Source of the DNA: an uncultured Hungatella sp. | Lineage (GTDB): Bacteria; Bacillota; Clostridia; Lachnospirales; Lachnospiraceae | Length of the DNA stretch: 9,335 nt | Assembly (NCBI GenBank): GCA_910586845.1 | Contig: CAJUJV010000082.1 | Span: forward strand, 321-9,655 | Direction of reading: 5' to 3' | Part shown: piece after piece, positions 1 to 7,214 of the stretch | Layout of the letters: each line of letters opens with the position of its first letter | How positions within the stretch are numbered: the first letter of the stretch is position 1 | Notes under the pieces: generated by a model | Databases searched by the model: none | The model's input: only the letters and a program-made list of their open reading frames with translations | What the model was told of the DNA's origin: nothing | Program-made: the position numbers and the translations under genes

Positions 1-1085
1 GCGAAACCGTAAGGCTTCAGTTCCATGGGGCTTAAATGATGGTCTGTCTGGGGAGCACTTTTTTCTTCTGATGGTTTCGCGTAATATGGCATAATGGAAG
101 CTGCATGGTATTTTACTGCTGTCTGAAATCCCGGGAGATGATATTTTTGAAGGGAGCCTTCGGTCGGGTATACATTCCACTGCCCCATCTGATAGTGAGG
201 ATCAAAACCGTTTTCTCTGGCGCCTCCGCCGGGAAAGTGCTTCACCGTCATTGCCACTCCGTCTGCTGTCACTCCATGGTCGCTTCCCTGAATTCCCGGA
301 ATCAGATGAGAAAAGATTTCGCAGACCAGTTTTGGATCTTCTCCAAAGGTTCCGTAGCTTCTCTGCCACCTTGGGTCGGATATAATGTCCGCCATATACA
401 TGTATCCTTTCTTTAAGCCGGTGCTGTCCCATTCCCGGCGGATACAGTCGGCAAACTCATCTACCAGCCCGATGCCGCTGCCTCTCACCGCGGCAGCAAT
501 GCCCAAGGTGCCGGGCCATGTGGCAAACACGCCTGCGGCGTCATTCATGCCGAAGACCGTCTCCCCGTTTTCATTCCGGGAATTAGATACCACCTGCACC
601 GGCACAAAATGTCTGCATTCTTCCGCAACGGCATGGAGCTGATTGATCCAGTCCGTCAGATCATCGGGGGTCGGATTTGCCCTTAAAATCAGATGGCGGG
701 CAAACCAGTCTTTGATCAGCTCCGTGGTTCCGGGCAGGTGCTGTTCTCCGAATATACTCCTGCCGTGTACCTGGGCTTCATCTAAAACGCCGGACTCGTC
801 AGGTACCGCCTGATGCCCTTTGACTCCGCAGGGGTATTTCCCCATGCGCCAGTCGGAGATAAAAAGCTGTGCGATCTTTTCCTCTGTAGTCAGCACGTTC
901 ACATAGGCCTGCGCTCTCTCTTCTGCCGGAAGCCTCCAGTCGTCAAAAGGCTTATATTCCCCCGATCCGTCCAGATCTTTAAAATACAGCCCGTCCTGTT
1001 GGATAATGGTGCGGGAAACCGTCCCTATGGTTGATCCCCCCTGATTTTCATAATATCTTACACGATCCGATGCCTTTTTTGCCAT
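1..1085 (-). CDS. Glycoside hydrolase family 3 protein (beta-glucosidase type), N-terminal part, runs off left edge
   Basis: This frame is open from the ATG at 1085 to the window edge (361 codons, no stop), so the C-terminal half is missing. An AAAGGAG ribosome binding site lies about 8 nt before the ATG. Family GH3 is recognised from DPRW at residues 237-240, followed by FGED at 247-250 (the conserved DPRW...FGEDP strand), and from KHFPGGG starting at K282, the substrate-binding Lys-His pair. A stretch near residues 330-361 leads toward the catalytic loop, but the nucleophile Asp would lie just beyond the window. The Glu that usually sits two residues before FGED in DPRWGR..E.FGEDP is Gly here (G245). 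There is no signal peptide, so the enzyme is probably cytoplasmic and would cleave imported beta-linked oligosaccharides or glycosides. The exact substrate cannot be assigned. The AraC-type gene 60 bp upstream on the same strand is the likely regulator. Confidence 0.9.
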   Translation of the reverse strand, partial: MAKKASDRVRYYENQGGSTIGTVSRTIIQQDGLYFKDLDGSGEYKPFDDWRLPAEERAQAYVNVLTTEEKIAQLFISDWRMGKYPCGVKGHQAVPDESGVLDEAQVHGRSIFGEQHLPGTTELIKDWFARHLILRANPTPDDLTDWINQLHAVAEECRHFVPVQVVSNSRNENGETVFGMNDAAGVFATWPGTLGIAAAVRGSGIGLVDEFADCIRREWDSTGLKKGYMYMADIISDPRWQRSYGTFGEDPKLVCEIFSHLIPGIQGSDHGVTADGVAMTVKHFPGGGARENGFDPHYQMGQWNVYPTEGSLQKYHLPGFQTAVKYHAASIMPYYAKPSEEKSAPQTDHHLSPMELKPYGF

Positions 1086-1120
1086 TCTTACACTCCTTTT
1101 TTCACTTTTGGGCTAACAAT

Positions 1121-1129
1121 TTTATATCA
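1121..1129 (-). promoter_or_regulatory. Possible extended -10 promoter for the GH3 gene
   Basis: In the 60-bp gap between the AraC gene and the GH3 start, the minus strand reads TGATATAAA, which matches an extended -10 element (TGnTATAAT-like). No convincing -35 is present 17 bp upstream. That would fit a promoter dependent on an activator such as the adjacent AraC protein, but it could equally be chance in an AT-rich gap. Confidence 0.3.
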
Positions 1130-1145
1130 ATATGTTTTTTATTCC

Positions 1146-2345
1146 TTATTCCGTGGAACGTGTTTTGTAAATGTTACGGTAGGATTGAGGGGACATTCCT
1201 ACATTAGACTTAAATACTTTGGAGAAATAGTTGTTGTCCAGATATCCTACATAAGCCGCAATCTCCTGGACGCTGGACTCGCTGTTGGCCAGCAGCTGTG
1301 CAGCGATGTTACAGCGCCTTTTTGCCAGATATTCCTTTATCGTCATGCCTGTTTCCTGAAAGAACCGGCTTACAAAGTTCCTCTTTTTCTCCCCTGCCGC
1401 CAGGGCAATCTCCTCTGTGGTCACCGGCCGGCTTAAATGAATCTCCATATATTCCACTGCTCTCCGCACGGTAGGGGACCAACCGGATTGATGCCCCTCC
1501 CATACCTCGTCGCAGAGTCTCCCAATCATTTCGGTTATGAGGCCGTTTATCTCTGTCGTGGATCTGCTGTGTTTCATCCTTTGAGCATATTCCTGGCTGA
1601 CAGAATCAATAAGTACAGGGCTGAGCCCGCCCAGTTTGGCCCCGATCCGTATCAACGTTCGTATGATGGCAGCCCCTACCAGCCGATCCTGTACGCTGTC
1701 CGATATAAAACGAAGGTCAGATGTGACCTTGCTCATCTCCCGCCACAACCGGTGAGCCTCTCCTCCATTGCCCCGGCTCACTGCCTCAATGAAACGATCT
1801 TCCAGGCCATAACGGCATTTCACTTCTTCTGTGTTGGTGTAGACTTCCGAAAAAGTTAAAACCGGGCTTGGGCCTTCTGAGTCTACATACAGAGTTTCCA
1901 CGGCTCTCCTTCTGTCATCCAGATTCTCCGCCACCACAAATGCCGTCTTAACAGCCAGTTCCCGGCTGATAATAGGCAGCTTGCAGCGATAAGCCTTATA
2001 CATGGGAAGAGCAGCTTCCGATGCGTTCATCTTTACGAGAAGAAGCCTGGCTCTCCGCTCGCTCCACTCCGTTTCCACATATGGTCCCAGCAGCACCCAC
2101 TGCCCGTTGGTCTTAAAGGCAGTCAAACGCGTACCCATAGGCTCATCCAGATTATATATGTAATCTTCCCCGCCCTGCTGCAAAAGCGCTTCCAGTCTCT
2201 GGGCCGTGTAGCATTTCTGCAGCTGAGGGGAGAAACAATATTTATGTTCAAAGTGTTTCAGGGCATTCGTGGTCCCGTCATAGAAAGTCAATGTCATCCC
2301 TGTCAGCGCAGGGACGAGAACAGCGGACGATTCCAGAAAATTCAT
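1146..2345 (-). CDS. AraC-family transcriptional regulator
   Basis: This 399-aa regulator has a typical AraC/XylS DNA-binding domain at its C-terminus (about residues 297-395). The first helix-turn-helix is around TTEEIALAAG. The second is the diagnostic SVQEIAAYVGYLDNNYFSKV followed by F...GMSPQSYR. The long N-terminal half (about 290 residues) has no membrane segments and is presumably a sensory or dimerisation domain; LLGPYVETEW near residue 85 resembles the effector domains of other clostridial AraC regulators. I chose the ATG at 2345 over the in-frame GTG at 2354 because AAGGTG sits 6 nt upstream of the ATG and the ATG overlaps the TGA of the upstream gene (ATGA), a translational-coupling arrangement. 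The GH3 gene follows 60 bp downstream, so sugar-responsive control of that gene is the likely role. The ligand is unknown. Confidence 0.9.
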   Translation of the reverse strand: MNFLESSAVLVPALTGMTLTFYDGTTNALKHFEHKYCFSPQLQKCYTAQRLEALLQQGGEDYIYNLDEPMGTRLTAFKTNGQWVLLGPYVETEWSERRARLLLVKMNASEAALPMYKAYRCKLPIISRELAVKTAFVVAENLDDRRRAVETLYVDSEGPSPVLTFSEVYTNTEEVKCRYGLEDRFIEAVSRGNGGEAHRLWREMSKVTSDLRFISDSVQDRLVGAAIIRTLIRIGAKLGGLSPVLIDSVSQEYAQRMKHSRSTTEINGLITEMIGRLCDEVWEGHQSGWSPTVRRAVEYMEIHLSRPVTTEEIALAAGEKKRNFVSRFFQETGMTIKEYLAKRRCNIAAQLLANSESSVQEIAAYVGYLDNNYFSKVFKSNVGMSPQSYRNIYKTRSTE

Positions 2346-3031
2346 ATACAGCACCTTCCATTTAAAATATGGGGGTGGTCTGGTTCAATCCGCACTTTTT
2401 CCTTCTCTTCTATCAAATAGCACCACCCCTGATACTCGCTGTTTTTGTACAGCCCGGCTACAATCCGGCACATCCTCTGATCCAGTCTGTGATAGACGAC
2501 TCGTCTCTCCCAGGGCAGCCCCAGGATATAATCCTGCTCCGATTTTTCCAGTACTTTCAGAGCCTGAAGGTATCGCTCCGGTTCACGCCGGCTCCTAAGC
2601 CCGAAATCGCAGGAAACATAGGCGGAGATCTTTTGGCCCTCCCTGCCGCAGCGCCCTGACAGGTAGGACAAGAGACTTCCGTCTCTTTCTTCGCGGAAAA
2701 CAGTTTCTTTCCATTGAATCGGTTCTCCTCCAAAGCCCTGAACCGTCACTCTCCGAAAACTTTTCCTCCCCCAGCTGTCGTATTCTGCCACGAAGTCATA
2801 GGCCTCCTGTTTTGCTCCTGTCCCGGGCTCATCTAAGAGCAGGATCCCTTTATCAAGAAAATGCTTCCACACGGTGTTCCGGATCCGATCCATGGGCGTG
2901 GGAAAATCCAGTTTTTTCGAAATCTCATCCACTGTATAGCCGTGGTCCGCCAGATGGCGGATGGCCCCGCCGCTGGCGGTCTCAAATGTAAAATTGGCCA
3001 ATGCCTGTCTGAAGTATTCCTGTTCTGCCAT
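2342..3031 (-). CDS. Conserved-looking hypothetical protein coupled to AraC regulator
   Basis: This is a 229-aa soluble protein that I cannot assign to a named family. It has no signal peptide or membrane segments. Residues 1-65 look helical. A segment at 31-61, beginning GYTVDEISKKL and continuing to a W-x-x-F-L-D-K-G-I pattern, could be a small helix-turn-helix or winged-helix-like unit. The middle is charged, and the C-terminal half has several Cys residues (C128, C141, C188, C204, C227, C228) without a spaced metal motif. Its TGA overlaps the ATG of the AraC gene by ATGA, so the two are almost certainly co-translated and may act together, for example as partner or modulator of the regulator. 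The start is the first ATG, at 3031. Its ribosome binding site is weak: an AGAGAG right before the ATG and an AGGGG about 13 nt away. A good promoter lies 31 bp upstream. Confidence 0.8.
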   Translation of the reverse strand: MAEQEYFRQALANFTFETASGGAIRHLADHGYTVDEISKKLDFPTPMDRIRNTVWKHFLDKGILLLDEPGTGAKQEAYDFVAEYDSWGRKSFRRVTVQGFGGEPIQWKETVFREERDGSLLSYLSGRCGREGQKISAYVSCDFGLRSRREPERYLQALKVLEKSEQDYILGLPWERRVVYHRLDQRMCRIVAGLYKNSEYQGWCYLIEEKEKVRIEPDHPHILNGRCCI

Positions 3032-3061
3032 AACTCTCTTTTGTCCCCTTTTGTCTTTCCC

Positions 3062-3090
3062 AGTATAACAAGTTTTGAGGAAGAATTCAA
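3062..3090 (-). promoter_or_regulatory. Sigma-A-like promoter for the hypothetical-AraC(-GH3) unit
   Basis: On the minus strand there is TTGAAT (3090-3085), a 17-bp spacer and TATACT (3067-3062), preceded by TGT, which makes an extended -10 (TGTTATACT). It lies about 31 bp upstream of the ATG at 3031 and downstream of the MFS stop codon, so it marks the start of a separate transcription unit. No obvious intrinsic terminator separates it from the MFS gene, so some read-through is possible. Confidence 0.6.
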
Positions 3091-3132
3091 CGGCAAATCG
3101 CCGGTGCGGGGAACTTACGAGATCATGTTCTG

Positions 3133-4302
3133 TTATTCAAACAGCCTCTCCCGGGTTCCGTCGGGGATCCGGCTGGCCAGAATCAGCAGGATTCCGAATA
3201 CCGATACTCCCAGAAGCAGCAGGTAAAGTCTTTGATAGGTCCCATGGTCCAGCAGATACCCGCAGACGGTCTGGAACCCTACGGTGAACAGGCTTTTCAG
3301 GGCCGCCACCACGGCCAGGGCCGTCATCTGGTACCGTTTGTCCACGATGGAGGCGATCACTTTCAGGTTGATCATGATGTAGGCCATAGTGGCCACGGAT
3401 TTGGTGAGGAAGGCAGCCGCCGCCTGAACCGGGGCGAAAGGCACAAGAGCGTATACTGCGAACTGGATCACAAGCAGGGAAAATACCGCGGTAAGCAGCG
3501 TCTTGTTTTTCATGCGGTCCATGAGCCTGCCGGAAAACATGACGATGGGAAATTCCATCAGGGTGGCGGCGAAGATCACCGTGGCAGCCAGGTCAATGGT
3601 CATGCCCTGTTCCTGGAACATGGAAGGGAGAAAGGTGCTGTTTACGTTTGTGGCTCCATAAAACAATCCCGTGATGACCAGATACCACAAAAAATCTTTG
3701 CCAAAGGCCATCTTCCCCTTCCCCGGCTCCTTGTCTCTCGCCGCCGCTTTTTCCGGCCTATCCTCTGCCGTGACATCCTGGGTCCCCAGGAGTCCTGCCA
3801 TGCACAGCACCATGCCCATGCCGCATATCTGGTACATAGCTCCGGGGGAGACATAGCGGTAAAGGATCCCGCTGACCTGGGTTCCCACGGCGTAGCCGAT
3901 GGTGCCCCACACCCGGATCTTGCCGTAGGGGAACCGGGATACGGTGGCCATCTGCTCCACCGCCGGGTTGGTGCCGTTCATGCCCGCGATCATCAGACTG
4001 TAGACCGCCGCCAGAAGGGGAAAGGCCGACAGCATGGGAAACACATAGCTCAGGATCCCGTTTATGGCAAGGAGCCCTCCGCAGACCAGCCGTTTGTCCA
4101 GCCGGTCGCTTAAGGCCCCCACCACAGGCTGCAGGGCCACGGAAGCGGCCAGGGAGGCGGACACGGTCAGGCTTACCTGGGATGCTGAATATCCCCTGTC
4201 CATGAGATAGACAGAGATCAGCCCCTGCATCATAGCCAGGGACAGATAGTAAAAGAAATACATCAGAAAATAACTGCAGTAGCTTCCTCTAAACTGTTTC
4301 AT
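3133..4302 (-). CDS. MFS permease (LacY / phenylpropionate-permease-like branch)
   Basis: This 389-aa integral membrane protein has the twelve-segment pattern of the major facilitator superfamily. Motif A is at residues 62-71 (GALSDRLDKR), with a second-half counterpart at 258-267 (GRLMDRMKNK). A polar central loop spans about 175-200. The YGKIRVWGTIGYA segment around residue 130 is typical of the MFS_1-like branch that includes sugar, nucleoside and phenylpropionate proton symporters. The ATG at 4302 is preceded by a TTG one codon earlier. GGGAGG lies 12 nt from the ATG and 9 nt from the TTG, so the TTG (4305) is a possible true start and would add one residue. The gene lies 85 bp after the Fe-ADH stop on the same strand with no clear terminator, so it probably belongs to the same operon and moves that pathway's substrate or product. 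The substrate is not predictable from sequence. Confidence 0.9.
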   Translation of the reverse strand: MKQFRGSYCSYFLMYFFYYLSLAMMQGLISVYLMDRGYSASQVSLTVSASLAASVALQPVVGALSDRLDKRLVCGGLLAINGILSYVFPMLSAFPLLAAVYSLMIAGMNGTNPAVEQMATVSRFPYGKIRVWGTIGYAVGTQVSGILYRYVSPGAMYQICGMGMVLCMAGLLGTQDVTAEDRPEKAAARDKEPGKGKMAFGKDFLWYLVITGLFYGATNVNSTFLPSMFQEQGMTIDLAATVIFAATLMEFPIVMFSGRLMDRMKNKTLLTAVFSLLVIQFAVYALVPFAPVQAAAAFLTKSVATMAYIMINLKVIASIVDKRYQMTALAVVAALKSLFTVGFQTVCGYLLDHGTYQRLYLLLLGVSVFGILLILASRIPDGTRERLFE

Positions 4303-4387
4303 CAAAACCTAAAACCTCCCTAAGAACTTTTTAAGCGTCTCATCGTCTGCTTCTGACCGTGAAATTCAATCTGTCTGCCATAAGTAT

Positions 4388-5551
4388 TTAGCGATAAGCG
4401 TTTTCAAAGATTGTCAGGTAGTCCTCGTCAGAAAGAGGCAGAGGGTCGGCGGTGATGTCTCCTCCCATGACCTCATGGACCTTGGCGGGGTATTTCTTCA
4501 GTTCTTCCCTGGTGATTCCCTCGCCGCTCATCTTAAGCTCCCCGCATTCCACGTCGGCGATCAGCTGATCCAGGGCAGCGATGAAATCCTTTCCGCTGGC
4601 TGGATTCTCCACGCCCATGGCTCTGGCCATCTTCTTCATAGGCTCCTCGGCGGCTTTCCTCTCGGCAAAAAAGTCATAGTAAGCGTGGGCGATCTCGATC
4701 AGTCCCGCCCCGTGAACCAGTTTGTCGTGGAAGCTGCCCATAACGTGTTCCATGGTGTGGGCGGAGGTACACATCATATAGTATCCGGCAAGGCTGTTGG
4801 CAAGGGCCATGTAAGCCCGGGCCCCCTTATCGCTGCCATCCTTTACAGCGGCGGGAAGATATTTGGCTACCAGCTCGATGGTTTTTAAAGCGAACATCTC
4901 CGCCATAGGATGGACGTTTTTGTTGACTACGGTCTCGGAGGCGTGGAAGAAGGCATCCATTCCCTGGTAAGCCGTAAACTTCGGCGGCACGCTCATCATC
5001 AGGTCGCTGTCCACCACAGACAGGGTGGGGAACATGGACGGGAAGAAGATCCCGGTCTTTTCCTGGGTCTCGTCGTTGGAGATCACGGCGGCGATGTCCA
5101 CCTCGCTGGCGGTTCCGGCGGATGTGGTGATACAAACAACAGGGATAGCCGGGTTGGGGGCGCTCTTCTTTTTTCCTGTGGCGCTTAAGGAGTAATCCCA
5201 GATGTCTCCCGGGTTGGCCGCCATGAGGGCGATGCATTTGGAGCAGTCCATAACGGAGCCGCCGCCCAGGGCGATGACGAAGTCGCAGCCATTATCCTTT
5301 ACCGCATTTGCCCCATCCATCACGTTGATGTTGGTGGGATTGGGACGGATCTGGTCAAACAGGGCGTAGGACACTCCCGCCAGTTCCAGTTCCTTTTCCA
5401 GCTTCTCCAGATAACCGTATTTTTTCACGGACTGGCCGTTGGAGGTTATGATCAGAGCCTTTTTCCCCGGGAGGGATTCGTTGTGAAGTTCAGAAAGCTT
5501 TCCTGGTCCGAACAATACTTTCGTGGGCATATAAAAATTAAAATTGTACAT
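4388..5551 (-). CDS. Iron-containing alcohol dehydrogenase
   Basis: This 387-aa protein has the length and motifs of group III Fe-dependent alcohol dehydrogenases, which interconvert alcohols and aldehydes or ketones with NAD(P)(H) in the cytoplasm. The N-terminus starts with the family pattern F..P....FG.G. The dinucleotide-binding GGGS is at 96-99, with TTSAGTASE at 142-150. Metal ligands inferred by comparison with E. coli FucO are D199 and H203 (MDAFFHASE), H265 and H280 (the HG motif); H269 matches the extra conserved His. All appear intact, so the enzyme is probably active. The start has GAGG about 9 nt upstream. It sits between the 61-aa gene (107-bp gap) and the MFS gene, likely in one operon with the aldo/keto reductase. 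Butanol-, lactaldehyde- or sugar-aldehyde-type substrates are all possible. Confidence 0.93.
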   Translation of the reverse strand: MYNFNFYMPTKVLFGPGKLSELHNESLPGKKALIITSNGQSVKKYGYLEKLEKELELAGVSYALFDQIRPNPTNINVMDGANAVKDNGCDFVIALGGGSVMDCSKCIALMAANPGDIWDYSLSATGKKKSAPNPAIPVVCITTSAGTASEVDIAAVISNDETQEKTGIFFPSMFPTLSVVDSDLMMSVPPKFTAYQGMDAFFHASETVVNKNVHPMAEMFALKTIELVAKYLPAAVKDGSDKGARAYMALANSLAGYYMMCTSAHTMEHVMGSFHDKLVHGAGLIEIAHAYYDFFAERKAAEEPMKKMARAMGVENPASGKDFIAALDQLIADVECGELKMSGEGITREELKKYPAKVHEVMGGDITADPLPLSDEDYLTIFENAYR

Positions 5552-5619
5552 GATTTTTTCCTCGTTTCTTTTTGATTTTTTTGTTTTATTTTTGGCGTAT
5601 ACAGGACGGCGAAAATATA

Positions 5620-5650
5620 GCCGACCCGGCAGATAGGGGAATCAACCCCT
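5620..5650 (-). other. Two small hairpins in the gap before the Fe-ADH gene
   Basis: In the 107-bp gap after the 61-aa gene, the minus-strand transcript can form AGGGG-(6 nt)-CCCCT (5650-5635), followed directly by GCCG-(3 nt)-CGGC (about 5630-5620). Neither is followed by a U-run, so they do not look like an intrinsic terminator. They could stabilise or process the mRNA between the upstream small gene and the Fe-ADH gene, or lower read-through. Confidence 0.35.
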
Positions 5651-5658
5651 TACTTGAT

Positions 5659-5844
5659 TTACTGTCCTGCCGCTTTCAGCAGTCTGTCCGCCCAGTTGAA
5701 GGAACAGAAACCGGAAGCGCTGAGGGTTTTTAACCGCTCTTCATAAGAAAGTTTTTTCAGGTTCCCCATCTCCTTGATGGCGGCAAGACGGTTGGCTGTG
5801 GGATCAATGGCTCCGTTATAAGTTTCATTTTTCAGATTAAACAT
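5659..5844 (-). CDS. 61-aa small protein of unknown function in redox operon
   Basis: This 61-residue protein starts at the ATG at 5844, preceded by a very strong TGAGGAGG ribosome binding site. The TGA in that site is the stop of the aldo/keto reductase gene, so translation is tightly linked to it. The longer open frame reaching 5973 is a shadow of the reductase gene and was not used. The protein is soluble, charged and mostly helical in appearance. It has one cysteine (C47) inside a hydrophobic-aromatic stretch, SGFCSFNWADRLL, near the C-terminus. It has no signal peptide, no membrane segment, no double-Gly leader and no metal motif. I do not recognise a family. Its position between a reductase and a dehydrogenase suggests an accessory or partner role, but that is inference only. 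Confidence 0.75.
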   Translation of the reverse strand: MFNLKNETYNGAIDPTANRLAAIKEMGNLKKLSYEERLKTLSASGFCSFNWADRLLKAAGQ

Positions 5845-5857
5845 AATTTTTTCCTCC

Positions 5858-6970
5858 TCAAACTGTGGCGTCAAATTCTTCGGAAACATTTTTAAGCAGC
5901 GAGATAATCTCCAGGTGCTGGGGACACACTCCTTCGCACTGACCGCAGCCGATGCAGGCCGAGGCAGCCCCATGTTCGCCCTGGGTGTGATTCTTATACC
6001 AGGTGTCGTATCTCCGGTTGGAGCCGTAGGTCTTGGCGCTGTTGTATGCCGTAAACAGGTCGGGGATCTGAATCTTCATGGGGCAGCCCGGCACGCAGTA
6101 GCGGCAGCCTGTACAGGGGATGGTGGGGAAGGACAGAACCTTTGAGGTCACTTCACGGACAAGCCCATACTCATCCTCGCTCATGGGCCGGAAGTTCACG
6201 AAGGTATTCAGATTGTCCTTCATCTGCTCCTCGTTGGACATGCCGGAGAGGACGGTCATCACTCCATCCAGGGACCCAATGTACCGGAGGGCCCAGGAGG
6301 CGGCGGATTTTTCCGGGGCGTAGTCTTTATAGATTTTCTCAATATCCTCCGGGAAAGCTGCCAGAGTTCCGCCCTTCACAGGCTCCATGACCACCACCGG
6401 TTTGTTGTGTTTCCTGGCGGTCTCATAGTTCTTCCGGGACTGGATCACCCCGTTCTCCCAATCCAGATAGTTGAGCTGCAGCTGAACAAAATCCATCTCC
6501 GGGTGATTGGTCAGAACCTGGTCCAGAAGTTCGGCATTGTCGTGGTAGGAGAAGCCGATGTGCCGGATCTTTCCCTGTCTCTTCATCTCCTGAAGGAACT
6601 CAAAACAGTGATATTTTTCATAAGTGGGCAGATGACTTGCCTCGATGCTGTGAAGGAGATAGAAATCGAAGTACTCTACCCCGCACAATTCCATGGATTC
6701 CTTGAAAATCCGCTCCACATCCTCTTCGGACTGCAGTTTCCAGGCCGGGAGCTTGTCGGCGATGGTGAAGGAATCCCGGGGATACCGCTCCACCAGAGCC
6801 TTCCTCATGGCCGCCTCGCTTCCGCCGTAAGCGTAAGCCGTGTCAAAATAATTCATCCCTGATTTCATGAAGGCATCCACCATGCGGGTGACTTCATCCT
6901 GAAGAATATTTCCGTCTCCATCCTTTGGAAGACGCATAAGACCAAAACCTAATTTTGAATTTGATAACAT
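5858..6970 (-). CDS. Aldo/keto reductase with C-terminal bis-[4Fe-4S] ferredoxin domain
   Basis: This 370-aa protein has two parts. Residues 1 to about 270 form an AKR TIM barrel with the full catalytic tetrad visible: D43 and Y48 (FDTAYAYG), K73 (ADKLP) and H107 (YLLHS). Residues 286-350 carry two ferredoxin-type motifs, C286-x2-C289-x2-C292-x3-C296-P and C339-x2-C342-x2-C345-x3-C349-P, enough for two [4Fe-4S] clusters. This fusion is common in anaerobes and suggests electron exchange with ferredoxin as well as NAD(P)H. I chose the ATG at 6970 because AGGAGG lies 7 nt upstream. The open frame continues to 7258, but that extension crosses the promoter and inverted repeat and is not coding. 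It is the first gene of the probable reductase, 61-aa, Fe-ADH, MFS operon. The substrate is probably a carbonyl or sugar-derived compound; it is not identified. Confidence 0.93.
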   Translation of the reverse strand: MLSNSKLGFGLMRLPKDGDGNILQDEVTRMVDAFMKSGMNYFDTAYAYGGSEAAMRKALVERYPRDSFTIADKLPAWKLQSEEDVERIFKESMELCGVEYFDFYLLHSIEASHLPTYEKYHCFEFLQEMKRQGKIRHIGFSYHDNAELLDQVLTNHPEMDFVQLQLNYLDWENGVIQSRKNYETARKHNKPVVVMEPVKGGTLAAFPEDIEKIYKDYAPEKSAASWALRYIGSLDGVMTVLSGMSNEEQMKDNLNTFVNFRPMSEDEYGLVREVTSKVLSFPTIPCTGCRYCVPGCPMKIQIPDLFTAYNSAKTYGSNRRYDTWYKNHTQGEHGAASACIGCGQCEGVCPQHLEIISLLKNVSEEFDATV

Positions 6971-7016
6971 GTTTTTTCCTCCTGAATCTATGTTCCGTGG
7001 CTCGTATCTGATACCT

Positions 7017-7044
7017 ATTGTAATGAAATTTTTCCTGCTGGCAA
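7017..7044 (-). promoter_or_regulatory. Sigma-A-like promoter of the reductase operon
   Basis: The minus strand has TTGCCA (7044-7039), a 16-bp spacer and TACAAT (7022-7017), each one base off consensus. This sits about 47 bp upstream of the reductase ATG at 6970, leaving a short leader that carries the AGGAGG site. A large inverted repeat lies about 20 bp upstream of the -35, a placement that suits an activator site. Confidence 0.6.
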
Positions 7045-7063
7045 GGATTTTGGGACAGTGTGT

Positions 7064-7115
7064 AACGGCGTTTACATATTTTCTGCCGAACAATGGAGAA
7101 AATGTAAACGCCGTT
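7064..7115. repeat. Large inverted repeat (possible operator or hairpin)
   Basis: Two arms, 7064-7084 (begins AACGGCGTTTACAT) and 7097-7115 (ATGTAAACGCCGTT at its right part), are reverse complements over 19 bp except for a 2-base insertion in the left arm. They are separated by a 12-nt spacer. The TGTAAACG core resembles half-sites bound by LacI-type regulators. The dyad lies between the leftward reductase promoter and the rightward MFS remnant, so it may have served both. It is a weaker candidate for an intrinsic terminator on the plus strand, since only TTTTAAT follows and no intact plus-strand gene lies to its left. Confidence 0.65.
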
Positions 7116-7214
7116 TTAATAAGTGCCGGGATAACGGGCTTTACAGAGCCGTAGACGTGAACGGAATCCTGTGTTAAGATAAGAAACAGATGTAAGAAAT
7201 GGAGGAAAATACTG

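Noticed and set aside
1146..2354. GTG start for the AraC regulator
   Set aside because: The ATG three codons later has better ribosome binding site spacing and overlaps the upstream stop as ATGA.
3232..4113. 293-residue plus-strand open frame
   Set aside because: It is antisense to the MFS gene, and its His/Gly/Arg-rich composition is typical of a shadow frame in GC-rich coding sequence.
7064..7120. Intrinsic terminator reading on the plus strand
   Set aside because: The stem is strong but the T-run is short and interrupted, and no intact plus-strand gene ends before it. An operator role fits better, though the terminator is not excluded.
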